Notes under the pieces: generated by a model
Database searches by the model: none
Told to the model about the DNA's origin: nothing
The model's input: only the letters and a program-made list of their open reading frames with translations
Part shown: piece after piece, positions 1-13,800 of the stretch
How positions within the stretch are numbered: the first letter of the stretch is position 1
Layout: the number at the start of each line of letters is the position of its first letter
Program-made: the position numbers and the translations under genes
Source of the DNA: Trichoplusia ni
Lineage: Eukaryota; Arthropoda; Insecta; Lepidoptera; Noctuidae
Direction: 5' to 3'
DNA: 64,000 nt
Assembly: GCF_003590095.1 (NCBI RefSeq)
Contig: NC_039494.1
Location: 9,238,001-9,302,000, forward strand

Positions 1-97
1 TCGAGGGCTTCTGTTCAAAAATTCCTTACTTATATCTTCTAACCACGCGGACGAAGTCGCGGGCGACAGCTAGTTTTATATATTAGAGATTCCTTAC

Positions 98-224
98 CTA
101 CTGCTGGTGGTCGCTGGTACATTGTACAGGGGGTCATAGTGTGGGTCTGAGCTCGCGTTTAGCACTTCCTCTCCTGATATCCCCGGTAGGATGACTTCTT
201 CACTGCCCACTGCAATTTTATAGT
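98..224 (-). CDS. Third coding exon of the left-edge gene
   Basis: Acceptor ctgacag and donor AG|gtaagg. The exon enters with two bases and leaves with two. It encodes DYKIAVGSEEVILPGISG and then a Tyr/Pro/Asp/Ser-rich stretch. No stop codon interrupts it, so the gene continues to the left of base 1. Confidence 0.7.
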
Positions 225-2512
225 CTGTCAGCGGTTGCCGACATTGGCTTGTAAATTCATTGAATGGATATGAGGTTTAGGCGTTGATGTAGGAAAACCC
301 TTGATGCTCTCTCAATGGATAGACAAGTTTAATATCGGTATTTGAAGATTAATAATGAGTTACTCGGGCTATACGTCGGTATGACTTTTTGGCTTTGGAC
401 TATCCGTAACGATGTTCTCAGATGTGGTAATGATAGCAGGGACCACCACAATTTAACGTTTCTTCCGAAAATCAGAGCTAGCAAAGTAGACATATAGATC
501 CTAAGGAAGCCCAGTGCTCGAGGACGTGTCGTAGTTTAAATCCCCGCGCAGCACAAGCATTTCTGTGATCCACGGATGCTTTTCTGAGTCTGGGGGTCTG
601 AGTGCAATCCGCGACATAAGGATTTAATACCATAGTGCGGGAATCGACTCTATAATTAAAAATCTACTCTACATTTTAATACGTGTTATTATTGTTTAAT
701 CTTTTCTCGCATAGTAAAAACAACTTTAAGACAAGTACTTTAGGTTGAATGTGCAAAAAATGTGTTTCTAACTACCGGATTTGGTTTTGAATAGCAGACA
801 TAACTGACGGTCCCTTTTAAGTGTGGGTTCTTATACATCAATGGGTTTAGGCTGTGTCCTAACCAAACGTATAATCAGATGATTGAGAGAACTGTGACGA
901 AATAGCTTAGTTATAATAATTATTGTCTTAACAACAAAAACATACAATTTCAAAAAAAACTTCTGTGCCAAACTCAATTGAATTATTAACAAGGGAACAA
1001 ATGACAGCTATTTCACGTTGTCTTATCCAGATTTTTTGGGGTGGGTTGAAAACTAGTATATTCGATTTGCAGCATCAACATAATATGTGGAATTACTATT
1101 AACAGCGTGATCGTTGCTGAGGTTTGACATCTAACTATAGGTTTGGTTAGAATATTTGCTTCTAGATGAAAAACAAATGATGATATGAAAGTGATAGTAC
1201 ATATTATAGGTAATAGAGACGATGACTGATTCTTTAACGGCCGTGAAGGTAGGAAGGTAAGTCTATGGAAATAAAATCAGGAGCTTTGGACTTCAACTAG
1301 AATCGCCTACCCTTTACAAAAAACAATGGTCAGTCATCGCGACAATGTTATTTAAATTGTAAGATTGGTGAGAAGATCGCCGCTAATCTGGATTTTTCAT
1401 GAAGCTTTTTGATCTTCTATTATTAGCTGTATTTATTTTTTAATCCTATAAGCAAGACTTAATAATAGGATGATGACTTTTAGTCCTTATAAACCGAGTT
1501 TTTAGAAAAAAAGGTCACACCAGGGTATACCAGACCTTTTTTCAAGTATTTAACCAAATGGATAGTAAGGACATACCTTCTTCTAGATGCTGCATACCAA
1601 TGACCTGTTCCTCAACCTCCTCATATTGATCATCTGTGATGTACTCCTCGTATTGACCTGCTTCTATCTCTTCATACTGGAAACAAAGAATATAGGGTGA
1701 ATAAGGGTTGGCAAAAAATACCGGGTGAGAATTAGTATGACTACCAATTAGCACTACAAATCTCTTATTTTTAAAGTGGCTACAGAAACATCGTGTTGAG
1801 TAGGTAATTAAGTTGAGAAGGTTAGATAGGCAGTCGCTCCTTACAAAACACTGGTACTTAGCTGCATCTGGTTGGACTAGAAGCCGGGGGTGAGATGATA
1901 GCTACGTGCTAGTAATAGTACTTTTTTAATCATAATATTCCACAACTTTCACACAACGCCATTTAGTCTCAAACTAAGCAGAGCTTGTATTATGAGTACT
2001 AGACAACTGATAAACATACTTAGATACCTATGTTTTTCTAAATCATCATCGCCCTAGCCTTTTCCCAACTATGTTGGGGTCGGCTTCCAGTCTAACCGGA
2101 TGCAGCTAAGTATCACTGTTTTATAAGGAGTGATTACCTATCTGATGTCCTCAACCCAGTTACGTGGGCAATACGATACCCCTTAGTTAGACTGGCTATC
2201 ACCTTCAAGCTTCTGATTACCGTTAACGACTGTCAAAGATGTATGAATAACAGCCGGGGCCCACAATTTAACGTGCCTTCCGAAACACGGAGAAACTTGT
2301 GAAATAAGAAACTTATGTATTTCTAAATACAAAAATATTATAGACGTAAAGTACACCATCCGCGTACTAAAACCTAGTAGACTAGACCTAGTAGCACTAA
2401 GTTCTAGTGCATGATATTCACCTTGACTCCGACCTGATCGTCTCCTTCTATGTCTACCATGGAGCCGTGTGTGCCTATCTCCACCTCACACATAATCTCC
2501 TGGTTCATCATG
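98..2512 (-). CDS. 5' part of an unrecognised acidic protein gene (runs off the left edge)
   Basis: Three - strand exons join in one frame: 2422-2527 (ATG at 2512), 1577-1676 and 98-224. All have AG acceptors and GT donors, and the phases (0, then 1, then 2) fit at every junction. The product starts MMNQEIMCEVEIG and is very acidic. Its second exon repeats QYEE/YEE motifs (residues about 31-63), and the third encodes IAVGSEEVILPG and a Tyr/Pro/Asp-rich stretch. After residue 106 the last donor (AG|gtaagg) leads out of the window. No catalytic motif or zinc finger is visible. Acidic, low-complexity N-termini like this are common in nuclear regulators such as zinc-finger proteins, but that is inference and I assign no family. 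An in-frame upstream stop could not be checked because the leader exon is uncertain. Confidence 0.7.
1577..1676 (-). CDS. Second coding exon of the left-edge gene, Tyr-Glu-Glu repeats
   Basis: Acceptor ttctttgtttccag and donor G|gtatgt. The exon enters in phase 0 and leaves with one base. It encodes three YEE repeats inside an acidic run, followed by VEEQVIGMQHLEE. The one-base overhang completes an Asp codon with the next exon. Confidence 0.75.
2049..2300 (+). repeat. Moth dispersed repeat, 'ttggggtcggcttccagtct' family
   Basis: This copy holds the diagnostic blocks in order: cttttcccaactatgttggg, gtcggcttccagtctaaccg, aggagtgattacctatctga, then the block from ataccccttagttagactgg to the gactgtcaaagatgtatgaa block. 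The same blocks recur at least seven more times in the window in both orientations. Non-coding and probably SINE-like, but no clear pol III boxes are visible. Confidence 0.8.
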
Positions 2513-2527
2513 ATGGTGCCGTGTCAA
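2422..2527 (-). CDS. First coding exon of the left-edge gene
   Basis: The exon follows a pyrimidine-rich acceptor (gtttgtgtttcag) and holds a 15-nt leader before ATG at 2510-2512. An ATG-ATG doublet gives two Met residues. It ends on a whole codon (AAG) at a GT donor (gtgaat). It codes for 30 residues, including GSMVDIEGDDQ. Confidence 0.7.
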
Positions 2528-5500
2528 CTGAAACACAAACATATGGTAAATTAACAGAAGGGTAGAGCAGGAGACTGAACGCCGTCTGAAAGTAATATTA
2601 TTGAGGCAATATATGGCAAATAACTGGTAGCCGACCCCAACATAGTTGGGGAAAGGCTAGGCCGATGATGATGATATGGAAAACTAACGAAAGGGAACGA
2701 GCAGGAGACTGACCGCTGTCTGAAAGAAAAATTATAATCCAGCGTGCTTCATAAGTCCCTATAGAAAACTAACACATTTTTCTGAAAATTAATCAATGTT
2801 TGAGAAAACGCGTAATTTCGTGTTGTGACAAATGCTTTAAAGTCCGTTCTGTGAAACAAATCCTTGAAAGGTTTTCTTTTTAATGTATTTAGCCATCATG
2901 TAAAAAATGAGACCAGTTTAGATAGAGCCGCTACTTCTATTTGACCTGTGTGACCCCCAACCAATAGTAAGGGTCAAGGTCACAAAATTCAGACTTGTAT
3001 TTCGTTACGTAAAAGAAAAATCTAGACTTTGAATATTTTATAAAAGGCTTTCTTTATTTTCTCAGATAAGGTCCAAAGTTATTCTTCGTGATTATTTAAT
3101 ACGAGCTATCTTTAGAATATTTAATTTATTGTTACATGAAATTGTAAAGAATTATTATTGTCCAGTCTGGGTTCAAACTAGTGACCTTGTGAATAATAAT
3201 CCGATCATTGAACTTGCATATAAACAATAATGAAAACACGCCCATTTAATTACATTTTAAAATAGGATAATATGTTAGCTATTTAAGGCAGAATATTAAC
3301 ACCTTTTATTACGGTGATAACGATAACAAATTGACAGTTATAATTTTACAATTAACGCTGTTGAATTGCTTTTGCAAGGTACGTTATACCGCTACTGAAA
3401 GCGGAGTGGAACGGAGTGTAAAGATAAAATATTTTTACCCAACTGAGTCAGAAAGATTGCAATGTTTTTTAAATGTGTCATCTGATGGAGGGTGGAGACA
3501 ACCTTTACCATTTCACAATATTAAAAACCTCGTGTTCTCCTCCACTCTAAGATCATCTAAAATATCAAATTCTGGTGTCACGGTGTACGAAATTGTGTCC
3601 TCCGAAAAGGCTCGACCGATTCTCATGAAATTTTGTGTCCATATATTATTGAGGCTAAGAATAGTACATCTATTTTTGATAGTCTAATTTTTATTTGTAT
3701 GGGGAATCCACATTTGCTGGGTCAGCTAGCTTTATATATAGTTATTTGGTATCTAGCAAAAACAATGCGATAGCAAAACGTGCACAATTATTGCTATCAA
3801 TTCAATTATCATTGGATAATTTGGATGAGCTATTGTCTTCATCATCCCTATAACAATATTTATTTTATTCCTTTTGCAATAAACAATAGAGTAAGGTACA
3901 TCAGTGGAACTTATAGACTCGGACTAACATTAAGTATTGCACTATTCAATTAAAAAACAAATCAAATCAGTCCTCTTAAAAAATTAGTTTTTAAATAAAT
4001 AAAAAAGCTGAAGTTTTATATTACTTACTAGTTAAATAACAAGGGTAAGCCTGTATTGTAGTCTAGAGTATAAATATATGACCAGTGCCGGCGCAAGGGC
4101 CACTGACACCCAGGGCGAAAATATTGGGGCGCCCACTTGAAGGGAGCAAAAACCTCAATAAAAAATATGCACAGAGCGTAGAGCACAGTTCTGAGGGTTT
4201 GCACCAGGACAGGCAAGAGACTCCAACTTCAGACCTTGGCGCCCCCCAGAATTTGTCGCCCTAAGCCATCGCCCCATCACCCCCCCCCCTAACCCTGAAT
4301 ATGACTGATATATTTTAGTGGTATGCCTTGGTTTGATAATCTTTATTGTTGTTTCATAACAAAACACCAAGGGTGTTTATCTATTTTGTGCCTAAACAAA
4401 TGGGAGTGTAGAATATTATACACAAATAGGTTTAACAGCAAAAATGTAACATTCAAATCCAGTCCTTACCCTTATTGATCAACACAAAAAGTATCAACAC
4501 AAATATATTGTCAAATCTCTAGTGCTATAATACAAGTTACTATCGGGCAAATTTTGCAGTAATTTTACTTTATTTTGTTAGTCTTGTGATCAGTCGATTT
4601 GACAACTGTCTAAATCATCAGCTGTCCTCAAACCAGATGTGAGGCATAACTAATTGAACATTCATACGGTATAGATAGATTCAGTGAGATTTCTCGTTAA
4701 ACTATGCGGACTAATGATAAAAGCAATTAAAACATTTTGCATATTAACTACTTCGTAACTTGGAAACAAGAATTAGTGTAATTACAATGAGGAAGACTGA
4801 GTTTTGTATTATTGTATATTACAGTTGAAAACTCATTAGATTATTGTTCTAAATGAGTTTAGTTGGCTAATTGATCCAAATTGCTGAAAATCTTTGAGTT
4901 TTCCATATAAAAATGTAAACATAACAAACTTTTCAATATTATATTTGTCAAGTCCCACAGCTGGGCAAAGAATACTTAATAAAAACTCTTCTCAAGAATA
5001 TACAACTTTGTTATGATAAAATACCTATAAAGTATGCAAGACCTGTGTAAAAGTCCATTAAAATAATAAATTATGAAAATAACGATTTCCATTTCCTTCC
5101 TCTTCTTTTCATTATCACTTATCCTCCAAGCAGCCTTATCAAACAATTTCCTGTTTCAATAAATATCTAGTTTTGAAGTCTAAAATATAATAAAAGACAG
5201 ATCAAGACTAGTTTTTGTTGTTTTCTGGTCTCTAAAGTAATTTTTTAACATATGTTAATACCAATACTGCTCAATTGTATCAGAATTGATAACACTAATA
5301 CCATAAAAACGAAATACAATTTTATATCAGGCTTCATTCTTTTAGGTCCTCCATAACAATATATGTATATGTTTGTCTTTGTGAGAACCTATTGAATAAA
5401 CTGATTAAACTAGCCATTTACTGACTTCTATCATTTATTATTTAATGCATAGTACAATATTGTAACAACTATTACCTATTTGGAAGAGTAACCTATAAAA

Positions 5501-6885
5501 TATCTTGCCAGTTCTTCTGAAGGAGAGATTTAGGAACTGAACGCAGAACTAAAGTCACTTGATCAAAAAATTTAACATAACTAACAAAAAAAAACATTCC
5601 TATTAGTAGTACCTTACTTTTTTTTAATTTTATGTAAGTAGAAAAAAAACTCTAACATTAAAACTCTTTGAGTGAGTAGGTAGTTACTGAAGCGACTGGC
5701 ACATTCCGCCAAGAGTCACAGGTTTGAATATTTTCACTCTATTTAGTAGCAATGCAGGTAGCTATGATATTGGTACTTCAGACACTTACTATGGGTAGAA
5801 TCATAACCTAAGAACATTCCTTAATGTATTTCTGTTGGTACTTTACAACCTGAATATGAAAAAAACTGTAACTTCCATTTGAGCATTAAGTCTCATATTA
5901 AATTCTTAGTTAAAATATAATTAAATAAATATTAAAATATAATTTTTAACACTGAATATTATATTACTTATAATCTAATTAGAATATGTATAACATCATA
6001 TTAAATGACATTTTTAATTAGACATAACATATTTGATACAAGAAAGTCTTTTGACTTCTAATAAACCTTAACAAAGTTAAGTGGTGCTAATTAATAAACC
6101 TGTTTTAAACTCACTTATAAATTGTTTACATAATTTAATCAGACAAACCTTGTTGTTTGATTGTTTAATGAATTTCGAGTCTAACTACCTATGAAATATG
6201 TATAGATAACAAAGATAGCCCAAGTGAAATATTTATAATACATACTTATGTAATTAAATAAGAGTATTGACATTTTTAATCAATTCATGAGGCTGAACGC
6301 ACACATACCTTTGCCTATACGATAAGATGACAAAATAATGACAATGAAAAACAACAATCTCTTTACTTCTTGGAGATTACGAAAACATTGGATTATAGAT
6401 GTAAATAAAACATTTCTGCAGTCCACTAACATAAATTGAGTGCGTTAAATATGTTTTTCACAGTTTATTTTTAGAACATATCGTGAAACACGTAAACATT
6501 TGTGATTTTAGAGTAAATAGAGTTAATATATACGTCATCCGTCACAGTACAAGTTTTAATGAGAATTTGTTGCCTCCCACAGAGAAAAACATTTTTTATA
6601 CATTTTATTGTGCCGCATTATGCTGCACTGGAGTCAAACAACTATCTCTCGGGGCAGGTGCGAGTCTACTGGCGGCGCAACTCGACCGGCCGGGCCCGCG
6701 ACCCAGACGATTTTTTAGATAATTATAAAATGACCACGCCAAACGCTACACACATCGATACCTTATAAAATGACCTTCATTCTACCGCCCTCGATAGGAC
6801 AACCTAACACGTAAATTCATAGAAAATACAAAACACTTGTTACGATACGTCAAAAAGTACTATGTTTTCGATAGAAATAATTTAC
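2528..6885. other. Probable first intron of the left-edge gene; no gene recognised
   Basis: AT-rich DNA. A short dispersed repeat ends at about 3590-3735, where it closes with a ctgggtcagctag-type terminus. A further degenerate stretch at 4090-4290 ends in a poly-C run. The open frame at 3331-3687 (+) falls in this repeat material and is not supported as a gene. Confidence 0.6.
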
Positions 6886-7000
6886 CTGTATTTATCCAGT
6901 AACAAAAGCACCGACGGCCCCCAGAAGACAAATATGGACAGATGCGTTGGCACGGAATTTTCCAACGCAATATTTACCACAACTAGTGCCACAGTTTTCA
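6886..7000 (-). other. Possible 5' leader exon of the left-edge gene
   Basis: On the - strand a good donor (ATACAG|gtaaat) occurs at 6885-6880, about 4.3 kb upstream of the acceptor at 2528. The sequence on its exon side (6886 rightward) is more GC-balanced than its surroundings. The right end is a guess because no TSS can be read. This would make the left-edge gene and IDH3G head-to-head neighbours. Confidence 0.3.
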
Positions 7001-7580
7001 GTGAAAAAAAGTTCGATATTTAGGCTCAAAAATATTTGAAATTTACGCGAAAATGTTTATAAAATATGTCCGACTAAACATGGCGTCCAAAGATGTCCGA
7101 CCAAATTCAATATGGCGAAGCAAAATGGACGCCCGCTCTCCACCCGCTCGTACTCAAGAACTCCGCCGAGAAAGGAAAAGCATAAACTCACGTCACATAG
7201 AAAAAAAGTCATCGCCGTTCAATGTTGCCATACACAACTTCATACCGTGAAGTCGAATAATGTATTTTTATTAAAAACATGCATTAGTAATAAGTTAAAA
7301 CAGTGCATTTAAACAGATTTATTTTAACTTATATTGTAATATCATTATTTTGCAGTAAAAACATGAAGTTTCAGAGATATTCACTGAAATCTCTCGATGT
7401 TTACAAACAGAAATCGTTATCTAAACTGTCAAACAAGAACCAATGCTGCCATCTATACGCACGTTTTGACATAACAGCGCCACCTGACGGCAGAAAAGTG
7501 CACAACGATCTGCCATTTTCCGCCTTCCTTTTCCTGTGATTATTTAACAGTTGGGGCAAAAATTTTGCGCAAAATACACG
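7001..7580. promoter_or_regulatory. Probable divergent promoter region and IDH3G 5' UTR
   Basis: This interval separates the candidate - strand leader exon from the IDH3G start codon. It has mixed-composition islands (for example 7110-7170 and 7480-7530) in an AT-rich setting and no recognisable repeat. No TATA box sits at a defined distance from a TSS. The regulatory role is inferred from position only. Confidence 0.4.
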
Positions 7581-7819
7581 ATGGCTGTAAGACTATTATC
7601 AAAGTTAAAGGTTCTGCCTGAGATTCGCGGTATCGCGAACGCGAGTTCGGCGGCCGCGCCAGCCTCGTTGTCGGATTTTGATATGCAACATAAGACCCCG
7701 GTTGTGAGGAAGCAGCACTTGATTCCTAAGGCTCACTACGGTGGTCGTCATGCAGTCACCATGCTCCCAGGTGGAGGCATTGGCCCCGAGCTGATGGGCT
7801 ACGTCCGAGACATTTTCAA
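7581..7819 (+). CDS. IDH3G: IDH3G exon 1: targeting peptide and nucleotide-fold entry
   Basis: ATG at 7581 lies in the context cacgATGG. The exon encodes MAVRLLSKLKVLPEIRG, an Ala/Ser-rich presequence, then KAHYGGRHAVTMLPGGGIGP. It ends TTC AA|gtaagat, leaving two bases that complete Lys with exon 2. Confidence 0.95.
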
Positions 7820-10800
7820 GTAAGATATAACCCTATTTTGCTGGCACTGAACATAAGCTGATCAGCTGACTACTTCTCCAAATAAAACGCAATTAATTAT
7901 CTATTGTTACTTAACCATGTCTTTAAAACATATTCCTAGCTATATCTAATTACTGTTTGCCTTTTTAACATGTATTTAATTAATAAAGTTTATATTTTTA
8001 TGGTAAAACCTTGAATTTTCATCCCATTGTCATGTAAATAAAATTTTAGCTGAGCAGTTTTAAATTGTTTCTATAAATAGTTTAATTAACAACTGAGTGC
8101 TAGTATTGTATATCTTTGCTTAAACAATACTACATCATGTTGCTAGCTATATTGGCAGTGCTATATAATATAATTTATTATTTACTTATCTGTAAGCCGA
8201 GTTTTTCACACTGATCGAAAATGATTTCCTTCAGAACATTTTTTGTTTGATGGTTATTAATTGCTCCTTATTATAATAAGCATCTTTATCACAATAATAT
8301 TTATTGAAACTGTAAACAATAAATATTGTTGTTATTATTAATCTAATCTATTAAGCCTGAATGATCCCCCTGTCAATGAATAATACTTCCATATGTAATT
8401 TATTTCCTCTAATTCTCTAATGTATATCCTACTAATATTGTAAATGTGACAGTTTGTATGTTTGTTTCTCCTTCATGCTAAACTACCAGTTGGATTTAGA
8501 TGCAACTTAGTACACAGCAATTTAATTACACATAGTATCCTACTATACACGGTGATTTTTTTGTCGTCTTACAAAAGCAGCCCAGATCATGTATCCGACG
8601 TAAAATACCCCTAGGCGCGTTTATTGGTTTTTTTCATCAACTAAGATAATAGATATGAAGAAAAAAAAAACAAACTCTTAAAAATGATAAAAATGCCGCC
8701 GCCCGCGCCCCTCATCATTGTTACAAGGCTCGGACCGCAACAGAGCTGTGTTTCTAAAACTACGAATTGCATCATAATATTGAATAAAAATTGCATTTTA
8801 AATTTATTCAAATCTCATAAATACCTATTTCTTTTTATCATGAACGTGTTCTAATCATTGTATACATGAACTGGGCTGCTTTTGTAAGACAACTAAAAAA
8901 TCACGGTGTATTTCAACAACTACAAAAACAATATCTATTCATTTTAGAAAGCCGTGTTTCCTTATCATTATCCAGTTGGTTTTAACTTAATTTATATATT
9001 TTCAGATACATCGGAGCCCCTGTAGACTTTGAGATTGTAGACATTGACCCCACAGTTGATAACGACGAGGATGTGCATTACGCTATCACAACCATCAAGA
9101 GGAATGGTGTTTGTCTTAAGGTAATATTATAGCTAAATATGTATGGAAAAAGGTTGAAAATTAAAGTAAAATTTTGTGGAAATGTGCCACCTATGCTAAA
9201 TTGCTCATGTTTTGCCTGATTTGGAGACACTTTTTTTTACTTATATAAGAATACTAGCTGTTGCCCTTGACTTCGTCCCCGTGGGTAGAAGATATAAGTT
9301 ATGATTTATACCTGCCCTGTTTTTTTCACATTTTCCATTGTATCTTCGCTCCTATTAGTCGCAGCGTGATGGTTTATAGCTTAAAGCCTTCCTCGATGAA
9401 TGGTCTATTCAACATTTAAATTTGGACCAGTTGTTCCTGAGATTAGCGCGTTCAAACAAACAAACTCTTCAGCTTTATATATTAGTATAGAGTATAGACA
9501 AGTTGGAGTACTAATGTGCAAAAAAAGAAGATAGTCAATACGTCTCTCTAACTCATATATTATATCAAGTATAAGACAGGAAAAGTTTCATAAGGAAAAG
9601 AAAAAAAACAATTCTATTTTATAAAATTTGTTTCTTTGCTTAGGTTTATTGTAGCAAGAAATAAGTTGGTGTTATTTCTTTACATAATGATAATTATACA
9701 TTTCTCAATTAATCTCATCTTTAAACAAACCGGATTTATCTTAATTATCATGTGACCAATTAATCTGATTGACATTAATTATTATGATGATTGCTCTCGT
9801 AAACAATAGCTTTTGTATGGATGCTGAGCATTCAATAGTTTTTTTTTAATTTCACAATCTATAAAAGTGGCAATGAACCGTTCACACTGGAGAACATGGA
9901 GAGGTCTATTACCAGCAGTGGACACCTATAGGCTGAGATGATGATGATGATAAATCTATAAAGGTCTTAATATTTAAATAAAACCTTACAGTGGTTACAG
10001 CTAAAGTATATAGTCTTTTTCCAGAAAAAAATGGAAAGACAGTTTCTTTTTTGTTATTGCTCTAATTGATTTTGAAAATTAAACCAGTTTCGTTATTGCC
10101 ATTAATTCTCATGTTGTTTTTGTCCTTGACATTTCGTCCACTATCCTGCATGTGTACCTTTTAATGTAATTTTCAAGGGTGCAAGCTATTTACGTTTATA
10201 TGACAGACAGAGTTTCTTTAAAATTTATAGCTTTAGTATAAATTTTCATATCACTTTCTTCATGTTTATATGTCTGTTAATTGATTTGACCTAACCTCTC
10301 CGATAGAGGTCTAGGAGATAGCATTATCTGTGTCTGAGTCCCTTTGTACACAAGGCAACATTAGTCTCCAATTACAGATGACTTAGTACATACATACCTA
10401 CGTATCGTGATACTATGATGATGATGTCCTCGTAGACGTTTCTGTCGACGGCGACACCCTGGCATATACTGGCAGCTTGGTGTCGATCATGTGCACGTAT
10501 ACTTGCGAAACCAAACTTGGCCTTGAACACGCGGTCACAAGTAGCGCAGTAGAGATGTCCTTGCGCGTTGTAGGTGTAATTGTAGGAGGGCTTGGGACTC
10601 TGAGACGGTGTTTGACGTCTAGGTTTTCACGACGCCGGTGTTCAAAGTGATACTATGAATATACGTGATACTATACCCATAATACGTGCCTATTAAAGAC
10701 CTCTTCGAAGTATGACGGCAGTTGCGTCGTGGGTAAGTAGTCAGATATTAGAAACTCGTGTGTTGTAGCAGTTTTATACGCCTTCAGCTGTAACCAAAAC

Positions 10801-13800
10801 TAAAGCTATTCGTCAGTATCTATGATTTATCCTATCTGTTTTCCAAGTATGTTTGGGTCGGCTTCCAATTGAATTGGATACAGTGAAGCACCAGTGTTTA
10901 ACAAGGAGCGAAGGCCTATCTGGCCTCTTGAATCCAGTTACCTGGGCAACACGATACCCTTTAGTAAGACTTTCTAGGTTCGGACTACCCGTAACGACCC
11001 TCAAAGATGTATGAATAGAAACAGACACTTCCGAAACTCGGAGGAATTGCTTATGACAGACAATTTCAAGACATAACTTGATCCAGGCTAATCCAACCTA
11101 ATATATCTGTAATTTACCAGCATAAATCTTCTTCTTCTCATATATAAAAATGAATTGCTCTTCGTTAGTCTCTCTAAAAATCGAGAACGGTTTAACCGAA
11201 TTTTCTTATTTTAGTCTTTAAATATTCTTGGAAGTCCAGGGAAGGATTAAACGGTGTTAAAATATGGAAAATATGCAAAAAAAGAAATTGTGTTTTGTCT
11301 GCATTGTGATCATCGTCTGTTAGGCGGTATGTAGTTCGCTGAGACAGCTAGCCTGTTCTAAAAACACGACACCCTATACATAAGGATCCTTAACTTGTAT
11401 CTCAATAATACAACAATATTTAAATTCCAGGGCAACATTGAAACAAAGAGCGAGGCGGCCTACGTGACGTCACGCAACGTGGCGCTCCGCAACGAGCTCG
11501 ACATGTACGCGTACGTCCTCAACTGCAAGTCCTATCCCGGAGTCCAAACCAGGCATAAGGATATCAATATTCAGATTATCAGGTAAATAATAGATTTTGT
11601 AGCTTTTAGAATGTGTTTAAGTTACGTTAGGTAGATAGAATTTGATTCTTTCAATTTTGACTGCACGGACAGCCGAGTGGTTGAGGTTACCACACCAAAA
11701 ACCACTGTGCACGTCATGTCATAAGCAATGAGCATTTGTGTGTTCCACGAATGCTTGTCCAGAGACTGGGTGCCTTTGTGCATGTGAATTGAATATTTGT
11801 GAAACCCCCCGCGATACAAGGATTAAATTCGTTAATGCAGGCTTATTTAAAAATAAAATCTTAGCGCCCGTTTCACAATCATTTTTTAGTGATCACCGAT
11901 TAGCCGTTATCTGGCAGATAAATTGAAAAATTTGATTCCTCATATGAAAAAATCTGTTAAATAATTTAACGGGATAACGTGACGGTGGTAAAACAGGCCC
12001 TTAAAGCTACTTCCATGCACTTTCTCAGACAGAACACGGAAGGCGAGTACGCCATGTTGGAGCACGAGTCTGTCCGCGGTGTCATCGAGTCCATGAAGGT
12101 GGTGACCGCCAGCAACTCCGAGAGGGTCGCGCGCTTCGCCTTCGAGTTCGCCAGGAAGAACAACAGGAAGAAGGTCAGATATTATTGTTAATTAATAATC
12201 TACATACTTGGCAAATGCAGTGTGAACTAAATCCCTAGCCTGAAAAATGTGGAATCATATTGACTTGGGAGGCCTGTCTCTATTATGGCAGTGGACCTCG
12301 ATAGAGTTGTATTTGAATTGTAATTTATAGTCTATGTATGTGTAAGAGTTTAGAGCTTATATAAGCCCGAATGCCCAGTCAATGCCAAACCAGATGATTT
12401 GCTTTATTTTTTTTAGGGACAAAAAAAGTTACTGTCGAAGGGTCTCTTTATCGGTGTTTAAAAAATTATTTTATCTACAACGCTTAGTTATGAGATTCGA
12501 TATTGGTGAACTTTTCAATCGGAAAAACAAAATCATTAACTAAACAAATTTTAACCTCATTGTAAAAGTAATAAAAAAGACTCACCCACACAGATATCCT
12601 CCTTGTAATAATGTTAATTATCGCTTGTCGTTTATATCTTACATATACAACAACAACTCACCAAACAAATTGCAACCTTATCACCCACAAATAAAGTCCG
12701 TTATCATCCACAGGTGACAACAGTCCACAAAGCCAACATTATGAAGTTGTCTGACGGTCTGTTCTTGGAGACCTCTCGTCGCCTCGCTAAGGAATACCCC
12801 GAGATCGAACACAATGATATGATCATTGACAACTGTTGTATGCAGCTTGTTGCTAAGTGAGTATATTTAATTACTAGCTGTCGCCCGCGACTCCGCCCGC
12901 GTGGACTTTAGTTTGTAGACAGACAGACTGAGTTAATCTTGTGGTACGCATATATCACTAATTTAAATAAACAATATTTAAGTTATTTCAAAGCCTTAGT
13001 CTATTCCTAAAAAACTAAACTAAACTTTGTTCCACATTACCCTGATTACCCACCGTTACAACCCTTTTTTCAATTAAAAAGTTGCTTATGTCGTTTCTCA
13101 AGCTCTAGACTATCTGTGTACCAAATGTCATTACCATCGGTTGTCGCGGGGATAGAACTTTCGATGCATACCTGCTCAGATCGATCTGGCTCTTTCTTCC
13201 AAAGGCCAGTCCAGAAAAGACACTGCATTTATTTAACTCATTGTGGAAAACTAAATTGTCTCGACTTTAAAAGAGGAACCCTGAGTTTGTTTCGACATTT
13301 CTTCTCAGGGTAGCCAGCTAGGTAATGTCCAGCTAGCTTAAAAAAACGACTTGTAAAAGTGATGACGTCTATCCTATCTACGTCGCTCTCCGTAGTTTTG
13401 TCGCGGCGCCGACAACCACTAGGCTATCCTTGCAGTCGTATTAAAAAATAGATACCAAACTAGTACCACCTTCCTATCTCCTCCCCAGACCTCACCAGTT
13501 CGACGTGATGCTGATGACGAACCTGTACGGTTCCATCGTGTCCAACGTGGTGTGCGGCATCCTGGGAGGAGCTGGTCTCCTCTCCGGCAGGAACTACGGA
13601 GACCATTACGCAGTCTTCGAGCCTGGTACCAGGAACACCGGTATGTTTTCATTCTACATGTTTTAACTTCCGACCCCAAAAAGAGGGGTACAATTAAGAG
13701 GGGTAAATTTGTGTGGTTTGGCAATAGGGTAGATGGCTGGGTGCGAAAAGAAGAAAAACGCAAGAAGCAGTTCTTTGGGAATGTGTTTATGACTTCTGAA

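Noticed and set aside
3331..3687. 118-codon + strand frame
   Set aside because: Its 3' half is a dispersed moth repeat that ends in a ctgggtcagctag terminus; no splice sites or family match.
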